From: Lewinellaceae bacterium
GTDB lineage: Bacteria; Bacteroidota; Bacteroidia; Chitinophagales; Saprospiraceae
Direction of reading: 5' to 3'
Length of the DNA stretch: 64,000 bases
Assembly: GCA_020636225.1 (NCBI GenBank)
Contig: JACJYI010000007.1
Span: 186,001 to 250,000, forward strand
Below, piece after piece: positions 25,844 through 35,174 of the stretch. The notes beneath the pieces were generated by a model that saw nothing but the letters and a program-made list of their open reading frames with translations, was not told where the DNA came from and did not search any database. The position numbers and the translations under genes were made by a program. The stretch's first letter is position 1. Each line of letters opens with the position of its first letter.

Positions 25844-26464
25844 TTATGTGAGATGTTGACCTGGGAGGGGTTTCCTGCCAAGATGTTTTTCGTATATTTT
25901 GCTCCCTTTCGTGCTGGTCATACCCTTCAGGTGCATGTCCAAGAACAAATCCAATACATCATGAGAATTGCCAAAGGGATATTCCTTTTTCAAGATGGAG
26001 GATAAGGACGCCAAGTACAATTTAGCTGCAAACTCCGGCTGTAATGATGCCCGGTATTCCCCGGCCTCTATTCCCCGTTCGATGTTGCTCCGTACTTTGT
26101 CGAAGAGGAAGCCGTCACAAAACACCAATAACCGGTGATGGTTTTCTGGAAAATATTTTTTCAGGTCATGCATCATGGACTCCGATAATCTTCCCGACAC
26201 TCCTGAAATGTGCCTTGTCAGGTCAAATAGTTCCTGGATAGGGCTTGTAGCCTGCCGGCAGATTCCTTCAATGGCTGACCGTTGTTCCTCAAAAAAGGCT
26301 GTGATGACCAATTCGACCAGGCTTTCCTTGTTGCTGACCATTTCGTAAAGTGTTTTCTTCGAAATCCCCAACTGATGGGCAATTTCGTCCATGCTCAGGC
26401 TCTTTATGCCGAAGCGGAAGAACTGCTCTTGTACACGCTTTATGATATGGTTCTTGTCTTTCAT
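25844..26464 (-). CDS. TetR-family regulator heading the efflux operon
   Basis: It starts at the ATG at 26464 (MKDKNHIIKRVQEQFFRFGI; an in-frame start 12 bp upstream is possible). The HTH is MDEIAHQLGISKKTLYEMVS; the C-terminal ligand region is unrelated to the second TetR protein. It is likely the local repressor of the tolC-adaptor-pump operon, released by a pump substrate. Confidence 0.88.
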   Translation of the reverse strand: MKDKNHIIKRVQEQFFRFGIKSLSMDEIAHQLGISKKTLYEMVSNKESLVELVITAFFEEQRSAIEGICRQATSPIQELFDLTRHISGVSGRLSESMMHDLKKYFPENHHRLLVFCDGFLFDKVRSNIERGIEAGEYRASLQPEFAAKLYLASLSSILKKEYPFGNSHDVLDLFLDMHLKGMTSTKGSKIYEKHLGRKPLPGQHLT

Positions 26465-26500
26465 TGTACAGCCCATTGGTGATTCCGTATCCCCTCACGT

Positions 26501-27142
26501 TTATTCTTTTGCAGATGATGTACTCTCCAAAGCAGTTTTGCCGCTGGCCTTAATCTCTTTCCACCCTTCCTCTGTCAGGAAGGGATACCACAGGCTGGCC
26601 ATAGAATTCGTGAACGTTTCTATGTCCTTGCAATCCTTCTGGAGGACTTCCATTTGCACCAGCCAGAAAGCTCCTTTCATCCAGGCTGTGTGGGCCAAAT
26701 TATCGTAGGCGCCGGGGAAGGGTTCTGGCAGGAAAACCCCCCTTCCGACACAGTAATCGAAGCTCGCCCGGATGTGCTGGATGGAGCTTAAGGAGTATTC
26801 CTTGTGGGCTTCGGCAATCTCCGGATAGTCCCTGAGGATTTCCAAAATATCGAGGTAAAAGAATTTGTACTTGAGTTGGAAATGGTAGAAAATGTTGGTC
26901 TGTTCGATGATGTCGTTCAGGGACGGAAAGCTTTTGGAGCGCCTAATCACAACTTCCAGCTCTTCGTCCATTGCCCTTACGATGCCCAGCATCAGGTCGT
27001 CCTTCTTATTAAAATGATAGGTGATGTTCCCCTTGCTGATGCCCAATTCGGATGCAATCTGGCTCAATGCTATGTTTTTGAAGCCGCTTTCATTGAACAG
27101 CCTGACGGCAGTTTCCATTATTTGATGCTTGGTATCGCTCAT
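26501..27142 (-). CDS. TetR-family regulator
   Basis: The ATG at 27142 (MSDTKHQIMETAVRLFNES) is chosen because the promoter box at 27150-27157 covers the earlier in-frame ATG. The HTH is LSQIASELGISKGNITYHFN. It is divergent from the DUF5686 gene with a 95-bp shared region, so it may control that gene as well as the efflux run downstream. The box lies so close to the ATG that the transcript may be almost leaderless. Confidence 0.88.
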   Translation of the reverse strand: MSDTKHQIMETAVRLFNESGFKNIALSQIASELGISKGNITYHFNKKDDLMLGIVRAMDEELEVVIRRSKSFPSLNDIIEQTNIFYHFQLKYKFFYLDILEILRDYPEIAEAHKEYSLSSIQHIRASFDYCVGRGVFLPEPFPGAYDNLAHTAWMKGAFWLVQMEVLQKDCKDIETFTNSMASLWYPFLTEEGWKEIKASGKTALESTSSAKE

Positions 27143-27149
27143 GACGGCG

Positions 27150-27157
27150 CAAAAATA
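27150..27157 (-). promoter_or_regulatory. -7 box of the TetR gene
   Basis: On the minus strand it reads TATTTTTG, a perfect TAnnTTTG match, starting 15 bp before the ATG at 27142. Confidence 0.55.
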
Positions 27158-27190
27158 GCACAACCGTACTATTTTTCAAAAAGATTGCTG

Positions 27191-27198
27191 TACGTTTG
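27191..27198 (+). promoter_or_regulatory. -7 box of the DUF5686 gene
   Basis: TACGTTTG matches TAnnTTTG perfectly, 47 bp before the ATG at 27238. Confidence 0.55.
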
Positions 27199-27237
27199 TC
27201 CTAAATTACGAAAATATTTGACCTTAATTCGTTCTGG

Positions 27238-29892
27238 ATGAGTCAGCAAACACCAAATATTGATTTTGGCAAGGCTGATGGAAGTTCATGCCTTGCCTTT
27301 CAAAAATTTCTTAACATTAGCCACTTGAACAACAGAATTCTGCATTTGGTCCTCCTCATGCTTGGCTGCTTCCCCAGCCTGTTGTTTTCCCAAAAAATGA
27401 CCAGTGTGAAGGGCATAGTCACCGATGCCGAAACACAAGAAAAGCTCCCGTTCGTCAATGTGGCCTTCGTGGGCACCACCATCGGTACCACGACCGACCT
27501 CGATGGTACTTACTCTCTCGACAGCCGATGGGCTTCGGACTCGATTCAGGTTTCGTACGTGGGTTATCAGACGCTTACGCTTCCCGTCAAACCCGGCGTC
27601 AGCCAAAAAATTGACGTGGCACTGAGCAGCGAAGCCCTCAACCTCGGCGAGGTGGTCATAAAAGATAAACGGGGGGGCTACAAACGGAAAAACAACCCCG
27701 CCGTGGAATTGATAAAAAAAGTGATAGACCACAAAGACGACAACCGGCTTGAAGGGCAGCGTTTTTACGAGTACGAGAAGTATGAAAAAATAGAATTTGC
27801 CCTCAACGGCATCACGGACGAGTTCAGGAAAAAAAAGTCGCTCCGAAAGTTCCAGTTTATCTTCGATTATGTGGACACTTCCAGCCTCAACGGAAAGCCC
27901 TACCTGCCCATCTTTATCCGTGAAACAGCCTCGCAGGTGTTTTACCGCAAAACCCCCGAATCGAAAAAGGAGTACCGCAGGGGTATCCAACTCACCGGAG
28001 TGGAGGAATATTTCGACTCGGACAATCTCGCTACGCTGACGGACATCCTCTACCAAAACGTGGACATCTACGACAACAACGTCACTATGCTGGGCTTACA
28101 GTTCATCAGTCCCCTCAGCCCGGCGAGCAATGCTTTTTACCGTTTTTACATCATCGACACCATCGAGTATAATGGCATGGAAGTGATTGACCTGGCCTTC
28201 ATGCCCGTCAATAAGCAGGACATCGGTTTCAAAGGTGACTTGTACATCCTCAATGACTCTACCTATGCCGTAGTCAAGGCTGACTTTGGCATTTCCGAAA
28301 AAATAAACCTCAACTTCGTCCAAGACCTCAAACTGGTGCAGGAGTTCAGCCAGCAGGACAGCGCCTGGATTCTTGCGAAAGACCAAGTGGTGGCGGACAT
28401 CGCCTTATCGAAGGGTTCGACCGGATTCTTCGGTACCCGCACCGTGATGTACCGTAATTACATCTTTAACCAAGCAAGGGAAGATGCCGTGTACAACGGC
28501 ACGGAAAACATCATCGAAGACAAAGGCATCTACCAGCGGGACAGTGTTTTTTGGGCAAAAGTCCGCCACGAAAGACTTTCTAAAGAGGAGGAGGGCGTTT
28601 ACAAGATGATAGATACCCTGCAACGAGTGCCCGCCTTCCGTCGCACGCTTGACATTGTCACGCTGTTGCTTGCAGGATACAAGAACTTCGGCAAATGGGA
28701 GATGGGGCCCGTCGGTGCCTTTTATAGCTTCAACCCTGTCGAAGGATTTCGCCTGCGCTTTGGCGGCATGACTACCATTGACCTGCTGCCCAAATTAAAA
28801 ATAGAGGGCTATGCCGCCTACGGCTTCAAAGACCATAGGTGGAAATACTCCGGGGCTGTCCTGTATTCCTTCCAGGACGATTTCAAAAAGAACCCAAAGC
28901 ATTATTTCCGCCTCTCGCACCAGCACGAAACCAGTTTTGTCGGCCAAAACCTCGACTTCGTGGTGGAAGACAATTTTTTCCTTTCCTTCAAACGGGGCGA
29001 CTCTGACAAAATGCTCTTCTATGACTTGTGGAAGGGGGAATATTTTTTTGAGACAAGGAGCAAGCTTTCCTTCGGATTCAATTATGAGCACAAAAAACAG
29101 CGGCCCCTCGGCAGCCTCCGCTTCGATTTCACCAACCCCGAGAACAACGAACAGTCATCACTTGCCAGCCTCACGACCAGCGAGGTCAGCGCTATGCTTC
29201 GCTTCGCCCCCAACGAGCAGTTTGTACAGGGCAAGCAATTCCGTCTCCCTATGTTCAACAAATACCCTGTGTTTACCCTCCGGTTCGCCGCCGGTTTCGA
29301 TGGCCTGCTGGGCGGCGATTACGACTATCAGCGCCTGTCGCTCAACATCTTCAAGCGCTTCTACCTCTCCATCTTCGGCATCACGGACGTAGAACTGGAG
29401 GGAGGCAAAATCTTTGGCAACGGCATACCCTACTTCCTGCTCGACCTGCCCCGTGCCAACCAGACCTTCGCCTACCAAAAGCGCTCCTACAACCTGATGA
29501 ACTTCCTCGAATTCGCCAACGATGCATACGTCAGTTGGAAAACCGAGCATTTTTTCAATGGCTTTATTTTCAATAAAATCCCGCTGCTCAGAAAACTGAA
29601 ACTACGGGAGGTTATCACATTCAAGGGTGTTTGGGGCACCCTCAGCGACAAGAATAGCCCGCAGAAAAACCCGGAACTTATCCAGTTCATCCTCGACGAT
29701 GAGGGAAAGCAACAGACCTTCACCCTCGCCAACAAACCTTACATGGAGGCGAGCATCGGGGTGATGAACATCTTCAAGTTCGGCCGCATTGACTTGATGA
29801 AACGCCTGACTTATCTCGACAACCCCAACATGCCCGTGCTGTTTGGGGTGAAAGGGCTGAGTATCCGGGGAATGGTGAAGTTTGAGTTTTAG
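27238..29892 (+). CDS. DUF5686 and carboxypeptidase-like regulatory domain protein
   Basis: The 884-residue outer-membrane-type protein has an N-terminal export signal (ILHLVLLMLGCFPSLLFSQ at about 33-52, preceded by an unusually long start that may be artefactual). It has a CarboxypepD_reg/CNA-B-like domain at about 55-140 (VKGIVTDAETQEKLPFVNVA) and the long DUF5686 region with many alternating strands, ending GVKGLSIRGMVKFEF with a terminal Phe as in outer-membrane barrels. The domain pair resembles TonB-linked surface proteins of Bacteroidota; its function is not established. Confidence 0.85.
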   Translation: MSQQTPNIDFGKADGSSCLAFQKFLNISHLNNRILHLVLLMLGCFPSLLFSQKMTSVKGIVTDAETQEKLPFVNVAFVGTTIGTTTDLDGTYSLDSRWASDSIQVSYVGYQTLTLPVKPGVSQKIDVALSSEALNLGEVVIKDKRGGYKRKNNPAVELIKKVIDHKDDNRLEGQRFYEYEKYEKIEFALNGITDEFRKKKSLRKFQFIFDYVDTSSLNGKPYLPIFIRETASQVFYRKTPESKKEYRRGIQLTGVEEYFDSDNLATLTDILYQNVDIYDNNVTMLGLQFISPLSPASNAFYRFYIIDTIEYNGMEVIDLAFMPVNKQDIGFKGDLYILNDSTYAVVKADFGISEKINLNFVQDLKLVQEFSQQDSAWILAKDQVVADIALSKGSTGFFGTRTVMYRNYIFNQAREDAVYNGTENIIEDKGIYQRDSVFWAKVRHERLSKEEEGVYKMIDTLQRVPAFRRTLDIVTLLLAGYKNFGKWEMGPVGAFYSFNPVEGFRLRFGGMTTIDLLPKLKIEGYAAYGFKDHRWKYSGAVLYSFQDDFKKNPKHYFRLSHQHETSFVGQNLDFVVEDNFFLSFKRGDSDKMLFYDLWKGEYFFETRSKLSFGFNYEHKKQRPLGSLRFDFTNPENNEQSSLASLTTSEVSAMLRFAPNEQFVQGKQFRLPMFNKYPVFTLRFAAGFDGLLGGDYDYQRLSLNIFKRFYLSIFGITDVELEGGKIFGNGIPYFLLDLPRANQTFAYQKRSYNLMNFLEFANDAYVSWKTEHFFNGFIFNKIPLLRKLKLREVITFKGVWGTLSDKNSPQKNPELIQFILDDEGKQQTFTLANKPYMEASIGVMNIFKFGRIDLMKRLTYLDNPNMPVLFGVKGLSIRGMVKFEF

Positions 29893-30140
29893 ACCCCTCA
29901 AAACGCCTCCCTCACCGTCAAATACGGCAACACCTCGTCAAGCCCCCAGCGCTCGTAAAAAACTCGATGGCCTCCCGAAGCGGTTTTTTCTCCTCTTGAA
30001 ACAGGGAAAGCTGGCCGCCCGAGAAGCTGGTCCCAAGCTTGGTTTGGACATATAAGACGTTTTTGGACAATGGCTGATGAGAAAATGAGAATTTTGAGAA
30101 AACCGAGAAAATTCTCAACTTTCTCAAAATTCTCACTTTC

Positions 30141-32504
30141 TCACCGCTTGGAATACACGCCGTGCTGGGCGCAGTCGAAATAGCTGCCAGTCAGCGTTTC
30201 CAGCATCCTGTCCACCGTCGCACGGCTCAAGCCGTAGCCTTCGCCAATCTCCACGGCATCTTTCCTGCGAAATTCGGTCGGCAGGTTTTCGATGAACAGA
30301 CGCTTGTTGTTCGGCATGGTATTGAAGAATGACACCGCCTCCCTCGGCAATTTCTCAAATAAAAACATTGCATGTCGCAGATAGGCCTCCACCAGTAGCG
30401 AGGCAGCCTGAAAGTCGGCTTCGTCACAGGTGACGATGGTCGAGCCATCGGCATTCTCAAAGCGGCGGCAGGCGGTGAGCGTCATGGCGATGCGGAAGAG
30501 GATGGCGCCGAGCCGCTTGATGCTCGATAGGCTTTCTGTGCCGAAGAAGGCATTGGTTTCTTGTAGCAGCCGGGTGAAGTGTTCGTTGAGTCGCTGCCAC
30601 TGGTCAGTGGTGAGGTGGAACAGCACGGGGTTTTCGGAGGTAAAGCAGGTGATTTCAAGAGTACGCTCGGAGAGCTGGGCAAAGTGTTCCGTGAGGTTGA
30701 TGCCGCCCGGGGCAGGCGAAACGTCCCGCCAGTTGGGTTGAACGGCGTAGCAGTAGAACAGGAAGCGGCTGAAAAGGCCGTCCTCGACCGAGGGGATGAG
30801 CTTGAGTATCTGGTTGGGCGTACCGCTGATGGCCACGCTGAGCCGGGGCTGGTCAATTTCAAAAAACTCGTTGCTGCCTTTGCGGCTGTAGCTGATTTTT
30901 TCAAAATGAAAAGCTTTGCGGAGCAGGTCGGAGTAGCCGCCCCAGTCCTGTTTGAGGACGTTTCCCAGGGTGTCGGCTTCTGTCTCGCACATAATGCCTG
31001 TGCCGCCGCCGTCCCGCAGGTGCTTGATGACCATGGCGGAGGAGGAGTTGGCGGGGATGAACAGGACTTTGAAAGGTGGTTTTTCGGGTTCCTGGGGAAG
31101 GGTCTTGCCCAGTTTGTAATTGGACATGAGGAGTTTGTAGTCGGCGAGTTCCTGGCGGTACTGCTGGATGGCGAGCTCGTTTTCCTGAAGGAGGGATTTG
31201 TGGACGGCGTCGCCCAATTGCTTGGCAAAGGTGAGGGCAGACTTGCCACTGGCAGCGGGGGCGATGATGAAGGCGAAGAGGTTCGGGTAGGTGGTGCGTC
31301 GGTCGTACACGCCCTCGATGCCGGTCAGGCAACCGGAAAGGACAGCGAGGGCGCCGGTGAGGAAAACGTCACGTTCCCGTGGGTCATCGAATGCCTGACA
31401 ACCTTCGAGTAGTGGGGAAGGGAGGTTGAGGAAGATTTGGTCGTCGAGGAGCGGGGTGGTTAATAGGAGGTCATTGAGGTCGGTCGATACAGGAATGAGG
31501 GATGAGGAATCAGGGATGAGGGCAGTGGTCATTGTTAGTTCCCTTGACGGGGATGACGAATTGTTGTTCGTTTGAGACGTTGCAGGTCCTCTGCGAGGAT
31601 GGCAAGCAGCGGTGGCATGTTCGGCGGTGTGATTCTTGTAGGCGCTGGTGATGGTTTGGCGGATTTCCCGGTCATCGAGGTCAGTGAATTGGCTTTGGGC
31701 GAAGGTGAGCGTGTCGGCTTCGAAAATGCCGGCACGGTTGGCGTTGCTGGCGAACAGGTAAAGGAAGTTGTTGCGGTTGCCGGGGGTGTAAGTGGTTTGG
31801 GATTGGGTGAGTTTTAGTAGTTCGTTGAGCGTTGTTGGTTGCTCGTTCGCCTGCGGGATTTGAGTAGGTTCTTTGCGAGGAGGACAAGCCGACGAGACGT
31901 GAGCAGGTTCCCTCCGGGAATGACAACCTGCGGCAGATGACAAGGCGGTGAGCACAGGAAAAATTTCTTTGCTGGGGTTGAACCAGGCTTTGGGGTCGTG
32001 GGATAGGAAGCAGAGGCGGGTGATGTCTTTTCCGGAGCGGTCAATTTCAAGACTGTGATTTTCACGAAACCAAGAACGGACTTGCTGGAAAGCTTCGATA
32101 TGATTTTCGGCTTCGCTGTCCACCTGTACGGCAATTTTGTAACCGTTGCCGCTGGGTGACGTGAATCCGGCCATAGAGAAACGGTCTTGTCGGGATTCGG
32201 ATTTCAGCTTCTCTAATTGGGTGGGTTCGAGTTTGTCAAAATCGAGGACGATGAAATGGGTATATTCCACCAAGTGTTCGAGGGTGCGACCGCGGTTGAA
32301 ATGACCGGAAACTGTGAATGCTGGTAGTTGCTTTTTAAGGTTGCTGGCCTGCTGGCTCTTGCCTTTAGCAGCTAAATGGCGGATTCGGGCAACCTGGTCC
32401 TTGAAGTGGTTGCCCTGAATCGCCTGAATGAGTTGTTCGAGGGTGCGATGCCCGGCGACTTTGTTGAAGTGGTAAAAGAGGGTCAGTTTGCGGTCTTGAG
32501 ACAT
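30141..32504 (-). CDS. BT4734-like primase-type domain plus DUF3987 ATPase
   Basis: The 787-residue protein pairs a BT4734/VirE N-terminal domain (about 1-185; YTHFIVLDFDKLEP, SGNGYKIAVQVD, DRSGKDITRLCFLSHDPKAW) with a DUF3987 ATPase domain (about 350-720) carrying a Walker A motif (PAASGKSALTF). Such proteins accompany Bacteroidota mobile elements and are thought to act in their replication. The linker is inflated by repeat-encoded peptides (CHSRREPAHVSSACPPRKEP and CHPRRGPATSQ) from short palindromic repeats inserted in frame. Confidence 0.85.
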   Translation of the reverse strand: MSQDRKLTLFYHFNKVAGHRTLEQLIQAIQGNHFKDQVARIRHLAAKGKSQQASNLKKQLPAFTVSGHFNRGRTLEHLVEYTHFIVLDFDKLEPTQLEKLKSESRQDRFSMAGFTSPSGNGYKIAVQVDSEAENHIEAFQQVRSWFRENHSLEIDRSGKDITRLCFLSHDPKAWFNPSKEIFPVLTALSSAAGCHSRREPAHVSSACPPRKEPTQIPQANEQPTTLNELLKLTQSQTTYTPGNRNNFLYLFASNANRAGIFEADTLTFAQSQFTDLDDREIRQTITSAYKNHTAEHATAACHPRRGPATSQTNNNSSSPSRELTMTTALIPDSSSLIPVSTDLNDLLLTTPLLDDQIFLNLPSPLLEGCQAFDDPRERDVFLTGALAVLSGCLTGIEGVYDRRTTYPNLFAFIIAPAASGKSALTFAKQLGDAVHKSLLQENELAIQQYRQELADYKLLMSNYKLGKTLPQEPEKPPFKVLFIPANSSSAMVIKHLRDGGGTGIMCETEADTLGNVLKQDWGGYSDLLRKAFHFEKISYSRKGSNEFFEIDQPRLSVAISGTPNQILKLIPSVEDGLFSRFLFYCYAVQPNWRDVSPAPGGINLTEHFAQLSERTLEITCFTSENPVLFHLTTDQWQRLNEHFTRLLQETNAFFGTESLSSIKRLGAILFRIAMTLTACRRFENADGSTIVTCDEADFQAASLLVEAYLRHAMFLFEKLPREAVSFFNTMPNNKRLFIENLPTEFRRKDAVEIGEGYGLSRATVDRMLETLTGSYFDCAQHGVYSKR
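31536..31926. repeat. Four REP-like palindromic repeats inside the DUF3987 gene
   Basis: Related 23-24-bp imperfect palindromes lie at 31536-31559, 31583-31605, 31865-31887 and 31904-31926, sharing the pattern AGGTTCC-ctnCG-GGATGACAA. In each half a GAGACGT spacer sits before the second element, so it looks like one two-element composite present twice. All are read through in frame on the minus strand. Confidence 0.65.
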
Positions 32505-32517
32505 TGTGCATCGGTCG

Positions 32518-33201
32518 TTAGTTGAAAGTGGACATGGGAATGCGGACGGAAGGCAGCTCCGGGAATCCTGGATTTAGGACAGGTGCCCGATTTGATTCTG
32601 GCTTGACCGTCACAAGCCTTTCTTTACGAACGGGTGGCCTTGGCGGCGGCGTAGAAAGCGTAGCAGGGAAATTCGAAGCTCCGGGATTGTAGTAGGCAAG
32701 TGGGTCGAATGACATGCTGCAAAGCCGGAATGGATAGTCAGGCTCTTTGTTCAAGGACACTGGCAACAATGGTTCAAAGTATTCCAAAAGTTGGTAAAAC
32801 TGTTGCCGGTAATTTTCAATCGTGCCGCCATTGTGGACGATGATTTCAAGCCTGTCACCCTGGACGTTCTGAAAACATGCCATTATATAAGGGTTGCATT
32901 CGAGAATTTGGCGGACTTCCGTTAGAAGGTCGTTTGGAATACTCTCTGTTTCGAGCAAAATACAACCACTGTAACTCACGAGGCCTTCCCGGCGCAACAA
33001 ACCTTTGAAATGACCAGCGGGGGAAAAGCAGGGAATGTATCCGAGTGCCTCCCAGTAGCGTCTTCCTTCAATTTTACGGTAAAACTCTCGTGCTTTTGCA
33101 ACAGCTTCTTTGTAGGTTCCGGTCTTGATGTGCCGGATGATGTTGGGCAGGGGCAGGCAATAAGATGCCCGCTCTCCAAATGGAAAGATTGAAATAATCA
33201 T
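32518..33201 (-). CDS. Degenerate BT4734-like paralogue, 227 aa
   Basis: This single-domain protein lines up with the N-terminal domain of its downstream neighbour: VSYSGCILLETESIPNDLL against the neighbour's VLDFDK strand, RLEIIVHNGGT against YKIAVQ, and DYPFRLCSMSFDPLAYYNPG against DITRLCFLSHDPKAWFNP. The acidic Asp-x-Asp of the neighbour is replaced (LLETES), so the active site is probably lost. A Pro-rich tail follows. It lies 13 bp before the larger gene and is likely cotranscribed, perhaps as a partner subunit. Confidence 0.6.
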   Translation of the reverse strand: MIISIFPFGERASYCLPLPNIIRHIKTGTYKEAVAKAREFYRKIEGRRYWEALGYIPCFSPAGHFKGLLRREGLVSYSGCILLETESIPNDLLTEVRQILECNPYIMACFQNVQGDRLEIIVHNGGTIENYRQQFYQLLEYFEPLLPVSLNKEPDYPFRLCSMSFDPLAYYNPGASNFPATLSTPPPRPPVRKERLVTVKPESNRAPVLNPGFPELPSVRIPMSTFN

Positions 33202-33281
33202 GATTTGAAAATTTTAAAAGTGAAAAATGGATGTATGTGCCGGTTGAGTGAGCAGGTCCTTTCAGGATGAAAAAATTCGGC

Positions 33282-33569
33282 TCAGAGCTTCTCCGTTTTG
33301 AATGCCTTTTTATGGTGCTTTTCGATAAACGCCTCGATGTCGGCAATCTTGTAGTAAATTTTCTTGCCGATTTGGGAGAAGGAGATGAGGCCTTCGTCCC
33401 GCCATGTTTGGGCGGTGCGGGGGGAGATTTTCATCATACGGATGAAATCGGAGTTGTCGAGGTACTGCTCCGAAAATGTCTTCTGTGGGTCGTTGAGCTT
33501 TTGCTTGATGTCTTCAAGGTGGTTGACCAAGTCCTCGTACTGCGTTTGGGTCAGGATTACAGCATTCAT
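33282..33569 (-). CDS. Helix-turn-helix (excisionase-like) protein
   Basis: The 95-residue protein carries a MerR/Xis-type winged HTH: DFIRMMKISPRTAQTWRDEG, LISFSQIGKKIYYKIADIEA. Such proteins stand next to integrases in Bacteroidota elements and act as directionality factors or regulators. It heads the leftward pair of BT4734-type genes (80-bp gap). Confidence 0.85.
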   Translation of the reverse strand: MNAVILTQTQYEDLVNHLEDIKQKLNDPQKTFSEQYLDNSDFIRMMKISPRTAQTWRDEGLISFSQIGKKIYYKIADIEAFIEKHHKKAFKTEKL

Positions 33570-33832
33570 GGATTTTAAGTTTTTACAGAGTATGTTTCAC
33601 TTAGCGTGTTGTGGAGCCAAAGGTAAGGGAAAGAAATAAATAAAAACAAATTGTTTTAATAATTGCATTATTTTGCTTCTTTTTGAAGTTTGTTGCATAT
33701 TAAACACAATTTGTTTTATTTTTCAATACTGCCAAAAAAGGCCTTACCATATAGGTTGAAAGCCGTTAAAATGGTAATGGGCAGGTGTGAGTAGTCACCG
33801 CATGATTATTTTTTTGACGATAAATTTAATTA
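33570..33832. other. AT-rich promoter region of the HTH gene
   Basis: No gene is present. CAAATTGTTTTA (near 33648) and CAATTTGTTTTA (near 33707) are near-repeats that could be binding sites for the HTH protein. No clear TAnnTTTG box was found. Confidence 0.4.
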
Positions 33833-33882
33833 CAGGAATCCTTATTTAAATTTTCGGCTGAAAACTTAAATAAGGATTCCTG
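33833..33882. terminator. Long palindrome after the integrase gene
   Basis: Arms of 17 bp (CAGGAATCCTTATTTAA and its complement) surround a 16-nt loop, 27 bp beyond the integrase stop. It is likely a terminator for the leftward integrase gene; it could also be a protein-binding site. Confidence 0.65.
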
Positions 33883-33908
33883 CGCAATTGATAGCTCTCG
33901 TTTTTTAC

Positions 33909-35117
33909 TCAGTCATTGAAAATGTCCATCGCTTTATCCAGTTCAGAGTTGACGATTTTGGCGTAAACCTGGGTGGTTTTGATAGCCGTATGCCCCAGCA
34001 GTTTTGAAACATACTCAATGCGCATACCCTTCCGCAAGGCACGGGTGGCGAAGGTGTGGCGGGAAGTGTGGAAGCTGATATGCTTCTCGATGCCTGCTTT
34101 TTCAGCGATGATTTTCAGGTTCTTGTTGGCGTAAGCTGTGTTGGAGGAAATGGCATTGAAGAGACTGGCGCCTTTGGAATAATCAATGTCATTTTTCAGG
34201 AAAGGGAAAATGTAGTCGGTGGGCTTGGCATCCGCTCGCTGATATTTTTGGATGTAATCCAGTGCCTTGTTCGGCAGCTTTATAGAAACCTGCTCTTTGG
34301 TCTTCTGCGTGGTGATGGTGACGTGCGTACCGTTGAAATTTTGCCATTTCAATTGCAGCACATCTGAAATGCGCAAGCCGCCTGCATAGGCCGCAAAGAT
34401 GTACATGTTGCGATGGTGGTTGATGACCTGGTCTTCCGGTAGCTGAAGGCTCTCAATCTGTTGGATTTCCTCATCTGTCAGGTACTCTTTGCTTGTTTTC
34501 TCCCAAGCAAGTTTGTATCGTGGAAATGGATTTGCGTAAGGTTCGATGATTTCTTCCCTAACGGCATCGTTCAGCAGTTTACGGAAAATCTTGAGGTTGG
34601 AGTAAACGGTGTTGGTGGTGTTACCCAATTTGTTCCGGAGGTAGTTTTCATACTGTTTGAGAAAGTGGTAATTGACTTCTTCGAAGGTCAAGTCACGGCC
34701 TTTCAGGTAGGTTTTGAGTTTCAGGTAAACTGAATAGGATTTGTCATGCGTGCCCAGTTTTTTGGTGTCTTTCAACAACTCCAGATAGTCCTGGAAGTAT
34801 TTCAGGAAACTGGGCGAAGTCTTGCCTTTGATGTTCTCCTTGATGGCCAGGCTGGAAACGCTTTTCTTTTCGGTCTCCAATTCGAAAGCGATGCCTTCGG
34901 CTTCGGCGATTTTTTGAGCGAGGAAATTGTTGAGGCGGACGGAGTTGGGATGGGATTTTCGGATGCGTTGCTTCACTTCATCCCATTGTTCGGGGACAAG
35001 GTAGATGCTCAATCCAAGGTACTTGGGTTTGCGGTCTTTGATGATTCGAAGGAAAAGCGGCGCTTCTCCTTTTTTGTTGATTTTTTCTTTGACGAGGACA
35101 ACTTTTACGGATGCCAT
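33909..35117 (-). CDS. int: Tyrosine recombinase / island integrase
   Basis: The 402-residue phage-type integrase has an arm-binding N-terminus (VLVKEKINKKGEAPLFLRII), a SAM-like core-binding domain (about 105-205) and a catalytic domain. All visible catalytic residues are present: Arg249 (GGLRISDVL), His350 and Arg353 (HTSRH), His376 (LLGH) and the nucleophile Tyr385 (TTQVYAKI). It should recombine attL and attR at the tRNA-Asp end. It reads inward from the right end, with the arm sites at 35175-35195 just upstream, so binding could also repress its promoter. Confidence 0.93.
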   Translation of the reverse strand: MASVKVVLVKEKINKKGEAPLFLRIIKDRKPKYLGLSIYLVPEQWDEVKQRIRKSHPNSVRLNNFLAQKIAEAEGIAFELETEKKSVSSLAIKENIKGKTSPSFLKYFQDYLELLKDTKKLGTHDKSYSVYLKLKTYLKGRDLTFEEVNYHFLKQYENYLRNKLGNTTNTVYSNLKIFRKLLNDAVREEIIEPYANPFPRYKLAWEKTSKEYLTDEEIQQIESLQLPEDQVINHHRNMYIFAAYAGGLRISDVLQLKWQNFNGTHVTITTQKTKEQVSIKLPNKALDYIQKYQRADAKPTDYIFPFLKNDIDYSKGASLFNAISSNTAYANKNLKIIAEKAGIEKHISFHTSRHTFATRALRKGMRIEYVSKLLGHTAIKTTQVYAKIVNSELDKAMDIFND

Positions 35118-35174
35118 TTTTCGAGGGTTTGCACTGTTAGTAATGATACCAAAGTTACAAAATCCCGTCGAGTT

